DNA of 64,000 bases from Acidimicrobiales bacterium (GCA_016845305.1 JAERSW010000070.1:1-64000); one strand, 5' to 3'. Positions 53,212 to 62,197 are shown, counted from the first letter of the stretch. The notes: a model not told the origin generated them from the sequence alone. Program-made: numbers and translations.

Positions 53212-54473
53212 GCCACGTCCGCGCCGAGGGCGGCCAGGTTCCCCACCAGGTCCTGGTAGCCGCGGGCCACGTGGTGGGCGTCGGACACCAGCGTCTCCCC
53301 GTCGGCGGCCAGGCCGGCCACCACCAGCGCGGCGCCGGCCCGGATGTCCGGGGCCCGCACCGGCGCCCCCGACAGCGCCTCGACGCCACGGACCACGGCG
53401 TGGTGGCCCTCGACGCGGATGTCGGCGCCCATCCGCACCAGTTCCGGGATGTAGCGGAACCGGCCGGCGAACACGTTCTCGGTGAGGATCCCCACCCCGT
53501 CGGCCACCGAGAGCAGGGCGACCAGTAGCGGCTTGTAGTCCGTGGCCACCCCGGGATACGGCAGGGTCGACACGTCGACCGCGGTGAGCCGTCCGGGGGC
53601 GGTGGCCCACAGGCCGTCGCCACCGTCGTCGACCCGCAGGCCCATGTCGCCCAGCTTCTCGATCAGCATCTCCATGTGATCGGCCCGCGCACCGTCGACC
53701 CGGATGGCGCCTCCGGCCATGCCCACCGCTGCCAGGTAGGTGGCCGCCTCGATCCGGTCGGGCACCACCGCGTGGTCCACCGGCCGGAGCCGTTCCACGC
53801 CCTCGACGGTGATCGTGGCGCTCCCGGCGCCGGACACCTCGGCGCCCATGCCGGCCAGGAAGGCGGCCAGATCGGCGATCTCCGGCTCCCGGGCCGCGTT
53901 GTCGATGACGGTGGTCCCCTTGGCCAGGACGGCCGCCATGAGCAGGTTCTCGGTGGCCCCGACGCTCGGGTACTCGAGCAGCACCCGGGTGCCCAGGAGG
54001 CGCTCGGCCCGTCCCTCGATCACCCCGTGGCTGGTGGTGAAGGTGGCGCCCAGTTCCTCCAGCGCCCGCAGGTGCATGTCGATGGGCCGGTGGCCGAAGT
54101 CGTCCCCGCCGGGGACCGACACGCGTGCCTCGCCGAAGCGGGCCAGCAGCGGGCCGAGGACCACGATCGAGGCCCGCATCCGTTCGACCAGCTCGTAGGG
54201 CGCCTCGGGGTCCATGGCCTCGGGGACGTCGACCGTGAGCACCCCGGCCGCCTCGTCCTCCCACCCGGCGGTGGCACCCATGCGCCCCAGGAGCTCGGCC
54301 ATGGTGTCCACGTCGGCGATGCGGGGCACGTTGCGCAGCACATGGCGTCCCGGGGCCAGCACGGTGGCGGCCATGAGCTTGAGGGCCGAGTTCTTGGCCC
54401 CGGCGACGGCGACCGTGCCCTCCAGGGGACCGGAACGACCGACCCGGATCACCGCGTCGTCGCCGGCTCCCAC
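53187..54473 (-). CDS. murA: UDP-N-acetylglucosamine 1-carboxyvinyltransferase
   Basis: First committed enzyme of peptidoglycan synthesis. The 428 residues include AGAKNSALKLMAATVLAPG, RMRASIVVLGPLLARFG, IEAATYLAAVGMAGG and LPYPGVATDYKPLLVAL. The active-site loop reads VSVPGGDDFGHRPIDMHL: Asp at about 124 replaces the cysteine targeted by fosfomycin, as in mycobacterial MurA, so intrinsic resistance at target level is expected. GTG 54473 start; its 3' end overlaps a small gene on the other strand. Confidence 0.96.
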   Translation of the reverse strand: MGAGDDAVIRVGRSGPLEGTVAVAGAKNSALKLMAATVLAPGRHVLRNVPRIADVDTMAELLGRMGATAGWEDEAAGVLTVDVPEAMDPEAPYELVERMRASIVVLGPLLARFGEARVSVPGGDDFGHRPIDMHLRALEELGATFTTSHGVIEGRAERLLGTRVLLEYPSVGATENLLMAAVLAKGTTVIDNAAREPEIADLAAFLAGMGAEVSGAGSATITVEGVERLRPVDHAVVPDRIEAATYLAAVGMAGGAIRVDGARADHMEMLIEKLGDMGLRVDDGGDGLWATAPGRLTAVDVSTLPYPGVATDYKPLLVALLSVADGVGILTENVFAGRFRYIPELVRMGADIRVEGHHAVVRGVEALSGAPVRAPDIRAGAALVVAGLAADGETLVSDAHHVARGYQDLVGNLAALGADVAYSSSDEA

Positions 54474-54502
54474 CCCTCAAGTATGCCCACCCCCTCACTA
54501 GG

Positions 54503-56110
54503 GTGACCGTCACCCCGTCGGGACGCCGGTCGGGCCCGGACCCGGGGAGGCCCGCCATCAGCACCAGCCGGGTGGTCGTGGTCCACGAGGTCGACGCCGC
54601 CGGTCTCGACGAGCTCCGGACGCCCCGGGACGACCTGGTCCGGGAACGCCCCGGCGACGGCTCCGACCACTTCGTCGGCGACCACGGACCCTTCGAGCTC
54701 TGGGAGCGTCGCCTCCACGCCACCTCCGACGACGGAACCGGGCGTGCCACCGTCACCGAGGAGATCTCGTACCGGGCGGCGGTGGGCCGGTGGCGCCCGC
54801 TGTTCGCCCTCCCGTTGCGCTGGGCGGTGCGACACCGGAAGGTCCCGTGGTGGGCGCCACCCGACCGCCTCGACGTCCGGGCCTGCCGGATCCTGGCCCT
54901 GCTGGCCTGCGTCCAGGTGGTCGACGGCTACCTCGGCACGGTCATCACCCAGACCATCGCCTTCGCCAGCGACGAGTTCGGGCGCAGCGACACTGCCCAG
55001 GGGGTGACGCTGGCCGCCGTGCGCCTCGGCATCGTGGTGGCCCTCGCCGTGGTGTTCCTGGCCGACCGCCGGGGCCGTCGGAACCTGCTGGTGGTCACGG
55101 CGGTGGCCGCGACGGCCACCACGGCGATCGGGGCCCTGTCGCCCGGCCTGTGGTTCCTGGGCGGTTCACAGCTGGTGGCCCGTGGCCTGACCACCGGCCT
55201 GGGGATCCTCATCGGGGTGTTCGCCGCCGAGGAGCTGCCCCGGGGCTCACGGGCCTACGGGGTGAGCGTGCTGGCCCTGGCCGCCGCCCTCGGTGCGGGG
55301 ATGGCCGTGTGGGTCCTGCCGGTGGCCGACCTGGACCCCGCCGCGTGGCGCATCGTGTACCTGGTGCCGCTGCTGGCCATTCCGGGGCTGGTGGCGGTGG
55401 GTCGCCGGCTGCCCGAGTCGGTCCGGTTCGCCGCCAACGTCGGGCCCGGGACCGCTCCGGCCGGGTCGGACCCCGGGCGTCGGCGGCTCGAACGGCGACG
55501 CCTGCTGCTCCTGGCGGCCGGGGCGTTCCTGCTGCTGGTGTTCGCCGCTCCGGCCAGCCAGTTCCAGAACGACTTCCTGAAGGACGACCGGGGCTTCTCC
55601 GCCGCGGGGATCTCGCTCTTCACCGTGCTGACCACCACCCCGGCCGGGATCGGGGTGTTCGTGGCCGGCCGCCTGGCCGACACCCGGGGACGACGGATGG
55701 TCGGCGCCACCGGCCTGCTGGCCGGCACGGCACTGGTCGTCGTCGGCTACCACGCCTCCGGTCCGGCCATGTGGACCGCCACGCTGTTCGGCGGCCTCTT
55801 CGGGTCGCTGACCGTGGCCCTCGGCGTCTACGGACCCGAGCTGTTCTCGACGGCCAACCGGGCCCGGGCCAACGGCCTGATCGTGACCCTGGGGGTGGCG
55901 GGCAGCGCCACCGGCCTACTGCTGGTCGGCGCCCTCAGCGACCACTTCGGGGCGTACGGGCCGGCGTTCCTGGTCGTCGGCATCGGCCCGCTGCTGGCCG
56001 CCGTGCTGGTGCTGCGCTGGTTCCCGGAGACGGCCCGCGTCGAACTGGAGACGCTCAACCCGGGCGACGCGTCGCCGTCGGAGCGGCCTGCCGGACCTCT
56101 GGCTCCCTGA
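54503..56110 (+). CDS. MFS transporter with an N-terminal soluble extension
   Basis: A 535-residue transporter. About 110 residues precede the first membrane helix (STSRVVVVHEVDAAGLDELR, VTEEISYRAAVGRWRPLFALPL) and look like part of a SRPBCC/polyketide-cyclase-type fold. The membrane part has DEFGRSDTAQGVTLAAVRLG, the A-like motif FLADRRGRRNLLVV and its second-half repeat RLADTRGRRMVGATG. The ligand is unknown. GTG 54503 is the annotated start; later GTG codons around VVVVHEVD are possible. Confidence 0.85.
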   Translation: MTVTPSGRRSGPDPGRPAISTSRVVVVHEVDAAGLDELRTPRDDLVRERPGDGSDHFVGDHGPFELWERRLHATSDDGTGRATVTEEISYRAAVGRWRPLFALPLRWAVRHRKVPWWAPPDRLDVRACRILALLACVQVVDGYLGTVITQTIAFASDEFGRSDTAQGVTLAAVRLGIVVALAVVFLADRRGRRNLLVVTAVAATATTAIGALSPGLWFLGGSQLVARGLTTGLGILIGVFAAEELPRGSRAYGVSVLALAAALGAGMAVWVLPVADLDPAAWRIVYLVPLLAIPGLVAVGRRLPESVRFAANVGPGTAPAGSDPGRRRLERRRLLLLAAGAFLLLVFAAPASQFQNDFLKDDRGFSAAGISLFTVLTTTPAGIGVFVAGRLADTRGRRMVGATGLLAGTALVVVGYHASGPAMWTATLFGGLFGSLTVALGVYGPELFSTANRARANGLIVTLGVAGSATGLLLVGALSDHFGAYGPAFLVVGIGPLLAAVLVLRWFPETARVELETLNPGDASPSERPAGPLAP

Positions 56111-56132
56111 CCTCAGCCACCTGACCTCAGCC
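56106..56132. repeat. 13-bp tandem duplication spanning two convergent stop codons
   Basis: CCTGACCTCAGCC occurs twice, separated by one base. The first copy holds the TGA of the MFS gene and the second holds the stop of the convergent MoaD-like gene. Confidence 0.85.
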
Positions 56133-56372
56133 CCCGGCGAGGGGCGCCACGAAGTAGACGTCGGCGTCCGGCTCGACGGCCAGGTACTCCGGCTCGGCGT
56201 GGATCAGCCCGTCCACGGCCGCCGACGCGCCCTTGGTGAGCATCTCGCCGATGCCCGGGAAGCGCCGGTCCAGCTCGGCGATCATGGCCCCCACCGTGGC
56301 CCCCTCCACCTCGATGACCGCCTCCCCGTCGGTGAACCGACGCAGCGGGGTCATCAGGTGGGCCCGGGGCAC
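56127..56372 (-). CDS. MoaD/ThiS-family sulfur carrier protein
   Basis: An 81-residue ubiquitin-like protein: HLMTPLRRFTDGEAVIEV, VGAMIAELDRRFPGIGEMLT, VDADVYFVAPLAGG-like ending with the diglycine needed for adenylation and thiocarboxylation. It follows the molybdenum-enzyme large subunit by 10 bases on the same strand, so it may serve molybdopterin or cofactor sulfuration for that enzyme. GTG 56372 is used; ATG 56354 would remove the first strand. Confidence 0.88.
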   Translation of the reverse strand: MPRAHLMTPLRRFTDGEAVIEVEGATVGAMIAELDRRFPGIGEMLTKGASAAVDGLIHAEPEYLAVEPDADVYFVAPLAGG

Positions 56373-56382
56373 GGCGGTCGAC

Positions 56383-58605
56383 TCAGCGGTCGTCGAGGGC
56401 GGCCAGCACCTTGGGCGGCGACATGGGCAGCGACGTCAGCCGCACGCCGCTGGCCCGGCTCACCGCGTTGGCGATGGTCCCCATGGGCGGGACGATCCCC
56501 GTCTCGCCGACGCCCCGCACCCCGTAGGGATGGGCGGGGTTGGGCACCTCGACGATGATCGTCTCGATCATCGGCAGGTCGGAGGCCACCGGCACCCGGT
56601 AGTCCAGGAAGCTGGCGTTGAGCATGGTGCCGTCGTCGGCGTACACGTACTCCTCGTTCAGCGCCCAGCCGATGCCCTGGGCGGTGCCGCCCTGCATCTG
56701 GCCCTCGACGTAGCTGGGATGGATGGCCGTCCCGGCGTCCTGGGCGGTGGTGTACCGCAGGACCTCGACCCGGCCCGTCTCCTCGTCGACGGACACGTCG
56801 CAGCAGTGGACGGCGAACGACGGTCCGGCACCGCCGGCGTTCAGCGAGGCGGTGACCGTCAAGGGTCCACCGGTGCTCTTGGCCTTGGCCGTGATGTCGG
56901 CCAGCGGCAGCGGATCGTGGCCGTCGACCACCGCGGCGCCGTCCACCCAGGCCACGGCGTCGACCTCGACGCCCCGGATGGTGGCCGCCCGGGCCTTCAG
57001 CTCCCCGACCAGGTCCCGGCAGGCGTTGACCACGGCCATGCCAGTGGCGAAGGTGGCCCGGCTGCCCTCGGTGACGTCGGTGAAGCCCACCGACTCGGTA
57101 TCTGCCACCACCGGGGTGATCCGGTGCACGTCGAGGCCCAGCTCCTCGGCGGCCATCAGGGCCATCGAGGCCCGGCTGCCGCCGATGTCGGGGCTGCCGG
57201 TGATGACCGTGGCCGTGCCGTCCTCGTTGAGGTTGACCGTGGCGCTCGACTGCTCGCCGATGTTGAACCAGAACCCGGTGCCGATGCCCCGGGCCGCCCC
57301 GTCGGGGACCGGCGACTGGTAGTGCTCGGAGTCGCGGATGGCCTCGAGGCACTCCACGAAGCCGATCCGGGGGTGGGGGCCACCCATCGACGTGAGGTCG
57401 CCCTCGACCACGGCGTTCTTCAGCCGCAGCTCGATGGGGTCCGTGTCGAGTGCCTGGGCGATCTCGTCGATCACCGACTCGATGGCGAACGCCGCCTGGG
57501 GGGCCGACGGGGCCCGGTAGGCCGCGGAGCGGGGCGTGTTGGTCAGCGCCCCGACGAACTCCATCTTCAGGTTGGGGAACTTGTAGGAAGCCACCGACAT
57601 GGCGCCCACGAAGCCGGCCATGTCGCCGGTGCAGCCCACGGCGTACCCGATCCAGCCGTCGATGGCCGTCAGCTCGCCGTCGTTGGTCGCCGCGATGCGG
57701 ATCCGCGACTTGGAGGCCGGCGCCGGACCGGTGGCCCGCAGCACCTCGTCGCGGGTCATGACGATCTTGACCGGCCGGCCGCTCTTCTCCGACAGGCGGG
57801 CCGCCACCGGCTCGAGGTAGATGGTGGTCTTGCCGCCGAAGCCGCCGCCGATCTCGGCCGGGATCACCTTGATGCGGGCCGTGTCCCAACCGAGCACCGC
57901 CGCGGCCTGCGACCGGACCCGGAAGTGGCCCTGCGACGAGGCCCAGACCTCGGCCTTGCCGTCGGCACCGACGTCGACCACGCAGGCGTGCGGCTCGATG
58001 TAGCCCTGGTGCACCCAGGCGGTGTCGAACTCCCGCTCGACGACCACGTCGGCGGCCTCGAAGGCGGCGTCCACGTCCCCGCGCTCCAGCGGGGTGACGG
58101 TGGCCAGGTTGGACGGGTCGTCGCTGCCGCTGAAGGCCGTCCGGTTGTCGGCGTTGGCCAGCGGGGCCCCGTCGGCGATCGACTCGTCGAGGGACAGCAC
58201 CACGGGGAGTAGCTCGTACTCCACCTCGATGGCCGCCGCCGCGGCCTCGGCCTCGGCCCGGGTGGAGGCGGCCACCGCGGCCACCACGTGGCCCACGTAC
58301 ATCGCCACGTCCCGGGCCATGAGGTTGACCGCCGTGTCCCGCTCGGGATGGCCGATGGGGAGGTCGGGGAAGTCGGCGCCGGTGACCACGGCCTTCACCC
58401 CGGACATCGCCTCGGCCGCCGAGGTGTCGACCGACAGGATGCGGGCGTGGCCGTGGGGCGAGCGCAGGAACGCCCCGTGGAGCTGTCCCGGGGAGTTGCG
58501 GTCGGCGGCGAAGCGGGCCTTGCCCACCACCTTGTCGTAGCCGTCGTGGCGGATGGGACGGGTGCCCACCCACTTGTAGTCCGGGCGGTTCTCGGTGACG
58601 GTCAT
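56383..58605 (-). CDS. Xanthine dehydrogenase/CO dehydrogenase-type molybdenum subunit
   Basis: A 740-residue large subunit binding the Mo-pterin cofactor. Features: IGGGFGGKTTIYLEPVAARL, TNTPRSAAYRAPSAPQAAF, GSPDIGGSRASMALMAAEEL, QGIGWALNEEYV and the base glutamate in GVGETGIVPPMG. The active-site loop AYRAPSAPQ is neither the AYxCSFR of form I CO dehydrogenase nor AYRGAGR of form II, so the substrate is probably an N-heterocycle or aldehyde rather than CO. ATG 58605 overlaps the 2Fe-2S subunit stop. Confidence 0.92.
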   Translation of the reverse strand: MTVTENRPDYKWVGTRPIRHDGYDKVVGKARFAADRNSPGQLHGAFLRSPHGHARILSVDTSAAEAMSGVKAVVTGADFPDLPIGHPERDTAVNLMARDVAMYVGHVVAAVAASTRAEAEAAAAAIEVEYELLPVVLSLDESIADGAPLANADNRTAFSGSDDPSNLATVTPLERGDVDAAFEAADVVVEREFDTAWVHQGYIEPHACVVDVGADGKAEVWASSQGHFRVRSQAAAVLGWDTARIKVIPAEIGGGFGGKTTIYLEPVAARLSEKSGRPVKIVMTRDEVLRATGPAPASKSRIRIAATNDGELTAIDGWIGYAVGCTGDMAGFVGAMSVASYKFPNLKMEFVGALTNTPRSAAYRAPSAPQAAFAIESVIDEIAQALDTDPIELRLKNAVVEGDLTSMGGPHPRIGFVECLEAIRDSEHYQSPVPDGAARGIGTGFWFNIGEQSSATVNLNEDGTATVITGSPDIGGSRASMALMAAEELGLDVHRITPVVADTESVGFTDVTEGSRATFATGMAVVNACRDLVGELKARAATIRGVEVDAVAWVDGAAVVDGHDPLPLADITAKAKSTGGPLTVTASLNAGGAGPSFAVHCCDVSVDEETGRVEVLRYTTAQDAGTAIHPSYVEGQMQGGTAQGIGWALNEEYVYADDGTMLNASFLDYRVPVASDLPMIETIIVEVPNPAHPYGVRGVGETGIVPPMGTIANAVSRASGVRLTSLPMSPPKVLAALDDR

Positions 58606-59105
58606 CGGGATGCTCCCCTCAGCTGCACCGCAGCCTCCTGGACGGAACGGACGATCTTGTCGTAGCCCGTGCACCGGCAGAGGTTGCCGGCCAGGGCGTA
58701 GCGGATCTCGGTCTCGGTCGGGTCGGGGTTCTCGTCCAGCAGGGCCTTGGCCGAGACGAGGAACCCGGGCGTGCAGACGCCGCACTGCAGGGCGGCGCCC
58801 TCCAGGAAGGTCTGCTGCAGCGGGTGGAGGTGGTCGCCCTCGGCGATGCCCTCCACGGTGACGATCTCGCAGCCCTCGGCCTCGGGGGCGAACATCAGGC
58901 ACGAGCAGTTGATGCGCCCGTCGACCAGGATGGTGCAGGCGCCGCAGTCGCCGGTGCCGCAGCCCTCCTTGGCCCCGGTGAGGTCGAGCTCGTCGCGCAG
59001 GGCGTCCAGCAGGGAGGTGCCGTCGTCGGCCAGGAAGTCGACCTGGTCACCGTTGACGGTGCACGAGACGTGCGTCCGGGATCGGCGGGTGGCGTCGTTG
59101 CTCAT
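58602..59105 (-). CDS. 2Fe-2S subunit of the molybdenum hydroxylase (CoxS-like)
   Basis: A 167-residue electron-transfer subunit with two [2Fe-2S] clusters. The plant-type ferredoxin domain has GAKEGCGTGDCGACTILVDG and NCSCL; the C-terminal helical domain has ALQCGVCTPGFLVSAKALL and GNLCRCTGYDKIV. It overlaps the large subunit by 4 bp and follows the FAD subunit by 3 bases, giving the order FAD, Fe-S, Mo. Confidence 0.96.
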   Translation of the reverse strand: MSNDATRRSRTHVSCTVNGDQVDFLADDGTSLLDALRDELDLTGAKEGCGTGDCGACTILVDGRINCSCLMFAPEAEGCEIVTVEGIAEGDHLHPLQQTFLEGAALQCGVCTPGFLVSAKALLDENPDPTETEIRYALAGNLCRCTGYDKIVRSVQEAAVQLRGASR

Positions 59106-59108
59106 GGT

Positions 59109-59981
59109 TCAGGCTCCGTTCCGTGCACGTTCGACCGCGATGGCGGCGGCCCGACGGGCCAGGACGCCGGCGACGCGGCGCCGGTAGGCGATGGTGCCCC
59201 GCTTGTCGTCGATGGGGTCACACGCCGCCTCGGCCGCCTCGGCCAGGGCGGTCGCCGCGGCGTCGTCGAGGGCGCCGTCGGCCACCGAGGTGCCGACCAG
59301 GGCGGCGGCGGCGTCGGGCACCACCACCGCGGTGGGGGCCACGGCACCGAGGACCACCGTCGCGTCGCTGATCGCGTCGCCGTCCACGGTGACCCGCACC
59401 GCGGCGCCGACGATGGCGATGTCCATCTCGGTCCGGGGGATCATCCGCAGGTAGGCGTCGCCGGTGCCGGCCGGCGGGTCGGCGAAGGTGAACTCGACGA
59501 TGAACTCGCCGTCGGCCAGCGACGTGCGCCCCGGCCCGGTGGCCACCTCGGCGGCCGGCACGGTCCGGGTGCCGTCCGCGGTGGCGATGACGGCCTGGCC
59601 GTCGTTGGCGATAAGCGCCGGGACCGAGTCGGCGGCGGGCGAGGCGTTGGCCAGGTTGCCGCCCAGGCTGGACCGGTTCTGGATCTGGTCCGAGCCGATC
59701 AGGCCGGCGCCCTCCGACAGGCCGGGGAAGGCCGCGGTGAACGCCTCGTTCCGGGTGAGCTCGGCGGTGGGCGTCGCCGCACCGATCGTCCACCGGCCGT
59801 CCTCGTGGGTCACGGCGGTCAGCCGGTCGATCCCCTTGAGGTCGACCAGCAGCGACGGCGCCGGCCGACCGGCCCGCATCTGCGGCACCAGGTCGGTGGC
59901 CCCCGCGAACACCTGGGCGCCGGTGTCGTCGGCCAGCAGTGCCTGGGCCTCCTCCACCGTCGCCGGAGCGGCGTATCTCAT
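59109..59981 (-). CDS. FAD-binding subunit of the molybdenum hydroxylase (CoxM-like)
   Basis: A 290-residue flavoprotein. N-terminal MRYAAPATVEEAQALLAD, the FAD motif VFAGATDLVPQMRAG, and IGSDQIQNRSSLGGNLANASPAAD, visible as IQNRSSLGGNLANASPA, then the CO-dehydrogenase-flavoprotein C-terminal domain. ATG 59981 is preceded by GAGGGAG. The 91-bp region upstream holds a modest A+T-rich stretch (TAGTACAAAA on the minus strand) that may be the promoter. Confidence 0.95.
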   Translation of the reverse strand: MRYAAPATVEEAQALLADDTGAQVFAGATDLVPQMRAGRPAPSLLVDLKGIDRLTAVTHEDGRWTIGAATPTAELTRNEAFTAAFPGLSEGAGLIGSDQIQNRSSLGGNLANASPAADSVPALIANDGQAVIATADGTRTVPAAEVATGPGRTSLADGEFIVEFTFADPPAGTGDAYLRMIPRTEMDIAIVGAAVRVTVDGDAISDATVVLGAVAPTAVVVPDAAAALVGTSVADGALDDAAATALAEAAEAACDPIDDKRGTIAYRRRVAGVLARRAAAIAVERARNGA

Positions 59982-60072
59982 CTGGCGTCTCCCTCTTCGC
60001 AGGCCCCCGTCGGGACCGCTGATGATCCCCGTTTTGTACTAGAGAACCGGGCGTCTGCGACAACCCCTGACG

Positions 60073-60657
60073 TCAACCGTGGAGGCCGGCCAGCCAGTCG
60101 GCCACCGCGTCGCACACCGCCTCGTCGGCGCCCCGTAGGTCGTGGCGCCTGCCGGGCACGCGGACCACGGTGACCGGCCCGGGGATGGCCCCCAGGTGGG
60201 CGTCGAACTCCTCCGGGGAGCCGAACTCGTCGCGGTCGCCGGACACGAACAGGCAGGGCACGTGCAGGTCGCCGAAGTGGTCGACGCGGAGGTTGTCGGG
60301 CTTCTTCGGCGGGTGCAACGGGTAGCAGACGAGCACCAGGCCGGCGGCCGGGAGTCCGTCGGCGACGGCCATCGAGCACATGCGACCGCCCATGCTGCGG
60401 CCACCCAGCACCAGGCGGTCCGGCTCGACCCCCCGCTCGTCGGCCATCCGGGCCACGCCGGCGCGGACCTCCTCGAGGAGCACGGGCGCACGGTCGGGGA
60501 AGCGGCGCCCGGCGGTCCGGTAGCCGAAGTCCATGCGCTCGACCGGCAGCGGGGCCAGGCGTTCCTCGACGGCGACGAGGCCGGCGTGGTTCCGGTCGCT
60601 CCCGGCTCCGGGCGTCAGCAGCACGCCGGACACGGGGGCGGGCGACGGCTCGGGCAC
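60073..60657 (-). CDS. Alpha/beta-hydrolase, KANL3/Tex30-type
   Basis: A 194-residue hydrolase fold: VLLTPGAGSDRNHAGLVAVE, MDFGYRTAGRRFPDRAP, nucleophile serine in LVLGGRSMGGRMCSMAVAD, LVLVCYPLHPPKKPDNLR, VPCLFVSGDRDEFGSP and the histidine in VPGRRHDLRG. This exact set marks the bacterial KANL3/Tex30-like family, whose substrates are unknown. GTG 60657 gives a short natural N-terminus. Divergent from the desaturase. Confidence 0.87.
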   Translation of the reverse strand: MPEPSPAPVSGVLLTPGAGSDRNHAGLVAVEERLAPLPVERMDFGYRTAGRRFPDRAPVLLEEVRAGVARMADERGVEPDRLVLGGRSMGGRMCSMAVADGLPAAGLVLVCYPLHPPKKPDNLRVDHFGDLHVPCLFVSGDRDEFGSPEEFDAHLGAIPGPVTVVRVPGRRHDLRGADEAVCDAVADWLAGLHG

Positions 60658-60705
60658 CGGCCGAGGGTAGGCCGCCGCGACCGGGACCCGGAGACGGGCC
60701 GTCGG

Positions 60706-60711
60706 TACGAT
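60706..60711 (+). promoter_or_regulatory. Putative -10 box (TACGAT), leaderless
   Basis: TACGAT, 6 nt before ATG 60718; no Shine-Dalgarno sequence. Confidence 0.5.
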
Positions 60712-60717
60712 GGGGCC

Positions 60718-61755
60718 ATGGACGGGCCCGCGCCGGATCAGGCACCAGAACAGGCACCGGAACAGGCGCAGGCAGAGGCCCGGCACGCCGAGGCCCTGGC
60801 GACGATGACCGGCGGCATGGCGCCCACGCCGGCGCCGTTCGCCGGCAGCGACCGCCTCCACCCCGACGGCCGTCCGAGGGGCGAGTTCCGCGACTCGTTG
60901 CGGAAGGTCGACGACGTCCGCAACGGCCTCGCCGCGGCCGTCAGCGTGGCCACGCCGGCTGCCGTGGTGGCCGCCGCGCTGGCGCTGTCGCACCCGGTGG
61001 CCTGGGTGCTGGCGTTCCTCGTCATGCCGGTGGCCCAGAACCGACTGTTCATCCTCCACCACGAGGCCGCCCACCGGACCCTGTTCTCGAACCGCCTGCT
61101 CAACGACGTGGTCGGCATCAACCTCGTCGGGTGGCTGACGTTCGGCACCGGCGGGCACGGCTACCGGATCGGCCACATCGGCCACCACCGCGACGAGTTC
61201 GGCCCGAAGGAACCCGACTTCCTCCTCTACTCGCAGTACCCGATCACGGCCCGCTCCATGCGTCGCAAGCACCGCCGCGACCTGACCGGGGTGTCCGCGT
61301 ACCGGATCGTGCGGCCCCGCTTCCAGCGCCTCGGCGAGGTCCGCCACCGCCGCCTCACCTACCGGTTCCTGGCCGGCCAGGCCCTGGTGCTGGCCGCCTT
61401 CTGGGCGGGCGGGCACCCGTGGCTGTACCTGTGGCTGTGGGTGTTGCCGTGGGCGACGCTCTACCAGGGCCTCAACCGGATCCGGGCCATCGCCGAGCAC
61501 GCCGGCATGACCCGCTCCGGCGACCGGCGCCGCACCACCCACCACGTCCGCCAGAGCCTCGTGGCCCGCGCCCTGATGGTGCCGTTCGGCGTGGGCTACC
61601 ACCTCGCCCACCACGTCGACATGACGGTGCCGTACCGGAACCTGGGGCGCCTGCACGACGCCCTGGTCGAGGACGGCTACGTGGGCGACCTGGAGTGGCC
61701 GACCTACCGGTCGCTCTGGCGGGCGCTGCGGTCGGCCGAACCGGCCACCGCCTGA
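60718..61755 (+). CDS. Membrane fatty-acid desaturase
   Basis: A 345-residue diiron membrane enzyme. The histidine boxes are HHEAAHRTLF (about 114-123), HIGHHRDEFG (about 153-162) and YHLAHHVDMTVPYRN (about 300). Two hydrophobic hairpins lie between them. Inserts a double bond into an acyl chain or modifies a related lipid; regiochemistry is unknown. The N-terminal 40 residues are low-complexity (PDQAPEQAPEQAQAEA). Followed by a hairpin and a convergent gene. Confidence 0.88.
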   Translation: MDGPAPDQAPEQAPEQAQAEARHAEALATMTGGMAPTPAPFAGSDRLHPDGRPRGEFRDSLRKVDDVRNGLAAAVSVATPAAVVAAALALSHPVAWVLAFLVMPVAQNRLFILHHEAAHRTLFSNRLLNDVVGINLVGWLTFGTGGHGYRIGHIGHHRDEFGPKEPDFLLYSQYPITARSMRRKHRRDLTGVSAYRIVRPRFQRLGEVRHRRLTYRFLAGQALVLAAFWAGGHPWLYLWLWVLPWATLYQGLNRIRAIAEHAGMTRSGDRRRTTHHVRQSLVARALMVPFGVGYHLAHHVDMTVPYRNLGRLHDALVEDGYVGDLEWPTYRSLWRALRSAEPATA

Positions 61756-61770
61756 CGACGGCGACCCATC

Positions 61771-61789
61771 GCCGGGCGCCGAGCCCGGC
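61771..61789. terminator. Putative bidirectional terminator hairpin
   Basis: GCCGGGC GCCGA GCCCGGC: 7-bp stem, 5-nt loop, between convergent genes; no T-run. Confidence 0.5.
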
Positions 61790-61792
61790 CCG

Positions 61793-62083
61793 CTAGCCGA
61801 TCTCGACGACCCCGTGGACGTCGAGGTCCCGGTAGGTGGTCCCGTCGGGGGCCGCGGCGGAGGCCTCCTGGGTGATCTCGTGGTCGTCGTTCTGCTTGGC
61901 GGCCTCCCACGAGGCGAACTCGGCGATCGAGACGACCACCCCGGGCTTGTTCCGATCAGAGCAGACGGTGACCCGTTCCACCGTGACGGTGTCGTCGCCC
62001 TTCGCCATCTCGGCGTAGCCCTGCACGTCGGCCAGCGCCGCCGTGATGTCGCCCTCTTCCTCGATGATCTGGATGAACCGCAT
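61793..62083 (-). CDS. Small dimeric alpha/beta-barrel protein, unknown function
   Basis: A 96-residue protein: MRFIQIIEEEGDITAALADV, then TVTVERVTVCSDRNKPGVVV and SIAEFASWEAAKQNDDHEIT. The pattern resembles antibiotic-biosynthesis-monooxygenase or related dimeric barrel proteins (beta strand, helix, two strands with a phenylalanine and SWE-like region). No catalytic residue can be named. The upstream 114 bases contain a C5-GT-G8 tract but no gene. Confidence 0.7.
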   Translation of the reverse strand: MRFIQIIEEEGDITAALADVQGYAEMAKGDDTVTVERVTVCSDRNKPGVVVSIAEFASWEAAKQNDDHEITQEASAAAPDGTTYRDLDVHGVVEIG

Positions 62084-62197
62084 GGTCCCGCCCTTCCCGC
62101 CTGCTCGGCGACTCGGATGGCGAACGGGACGGTCCCGACCGCCACGGCGATCCTCCCCCGTGGGGGGGGTACCCGCAAGTGGCCCGCCGGGCGACAC

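Noticed and set aside
62150-62170. C5-GT-G8 tract as a terminator or phase-variable switch
   Set aside because: No usable loop and no coding sequence that would shift frame; probably incidental in high-GC DNA.
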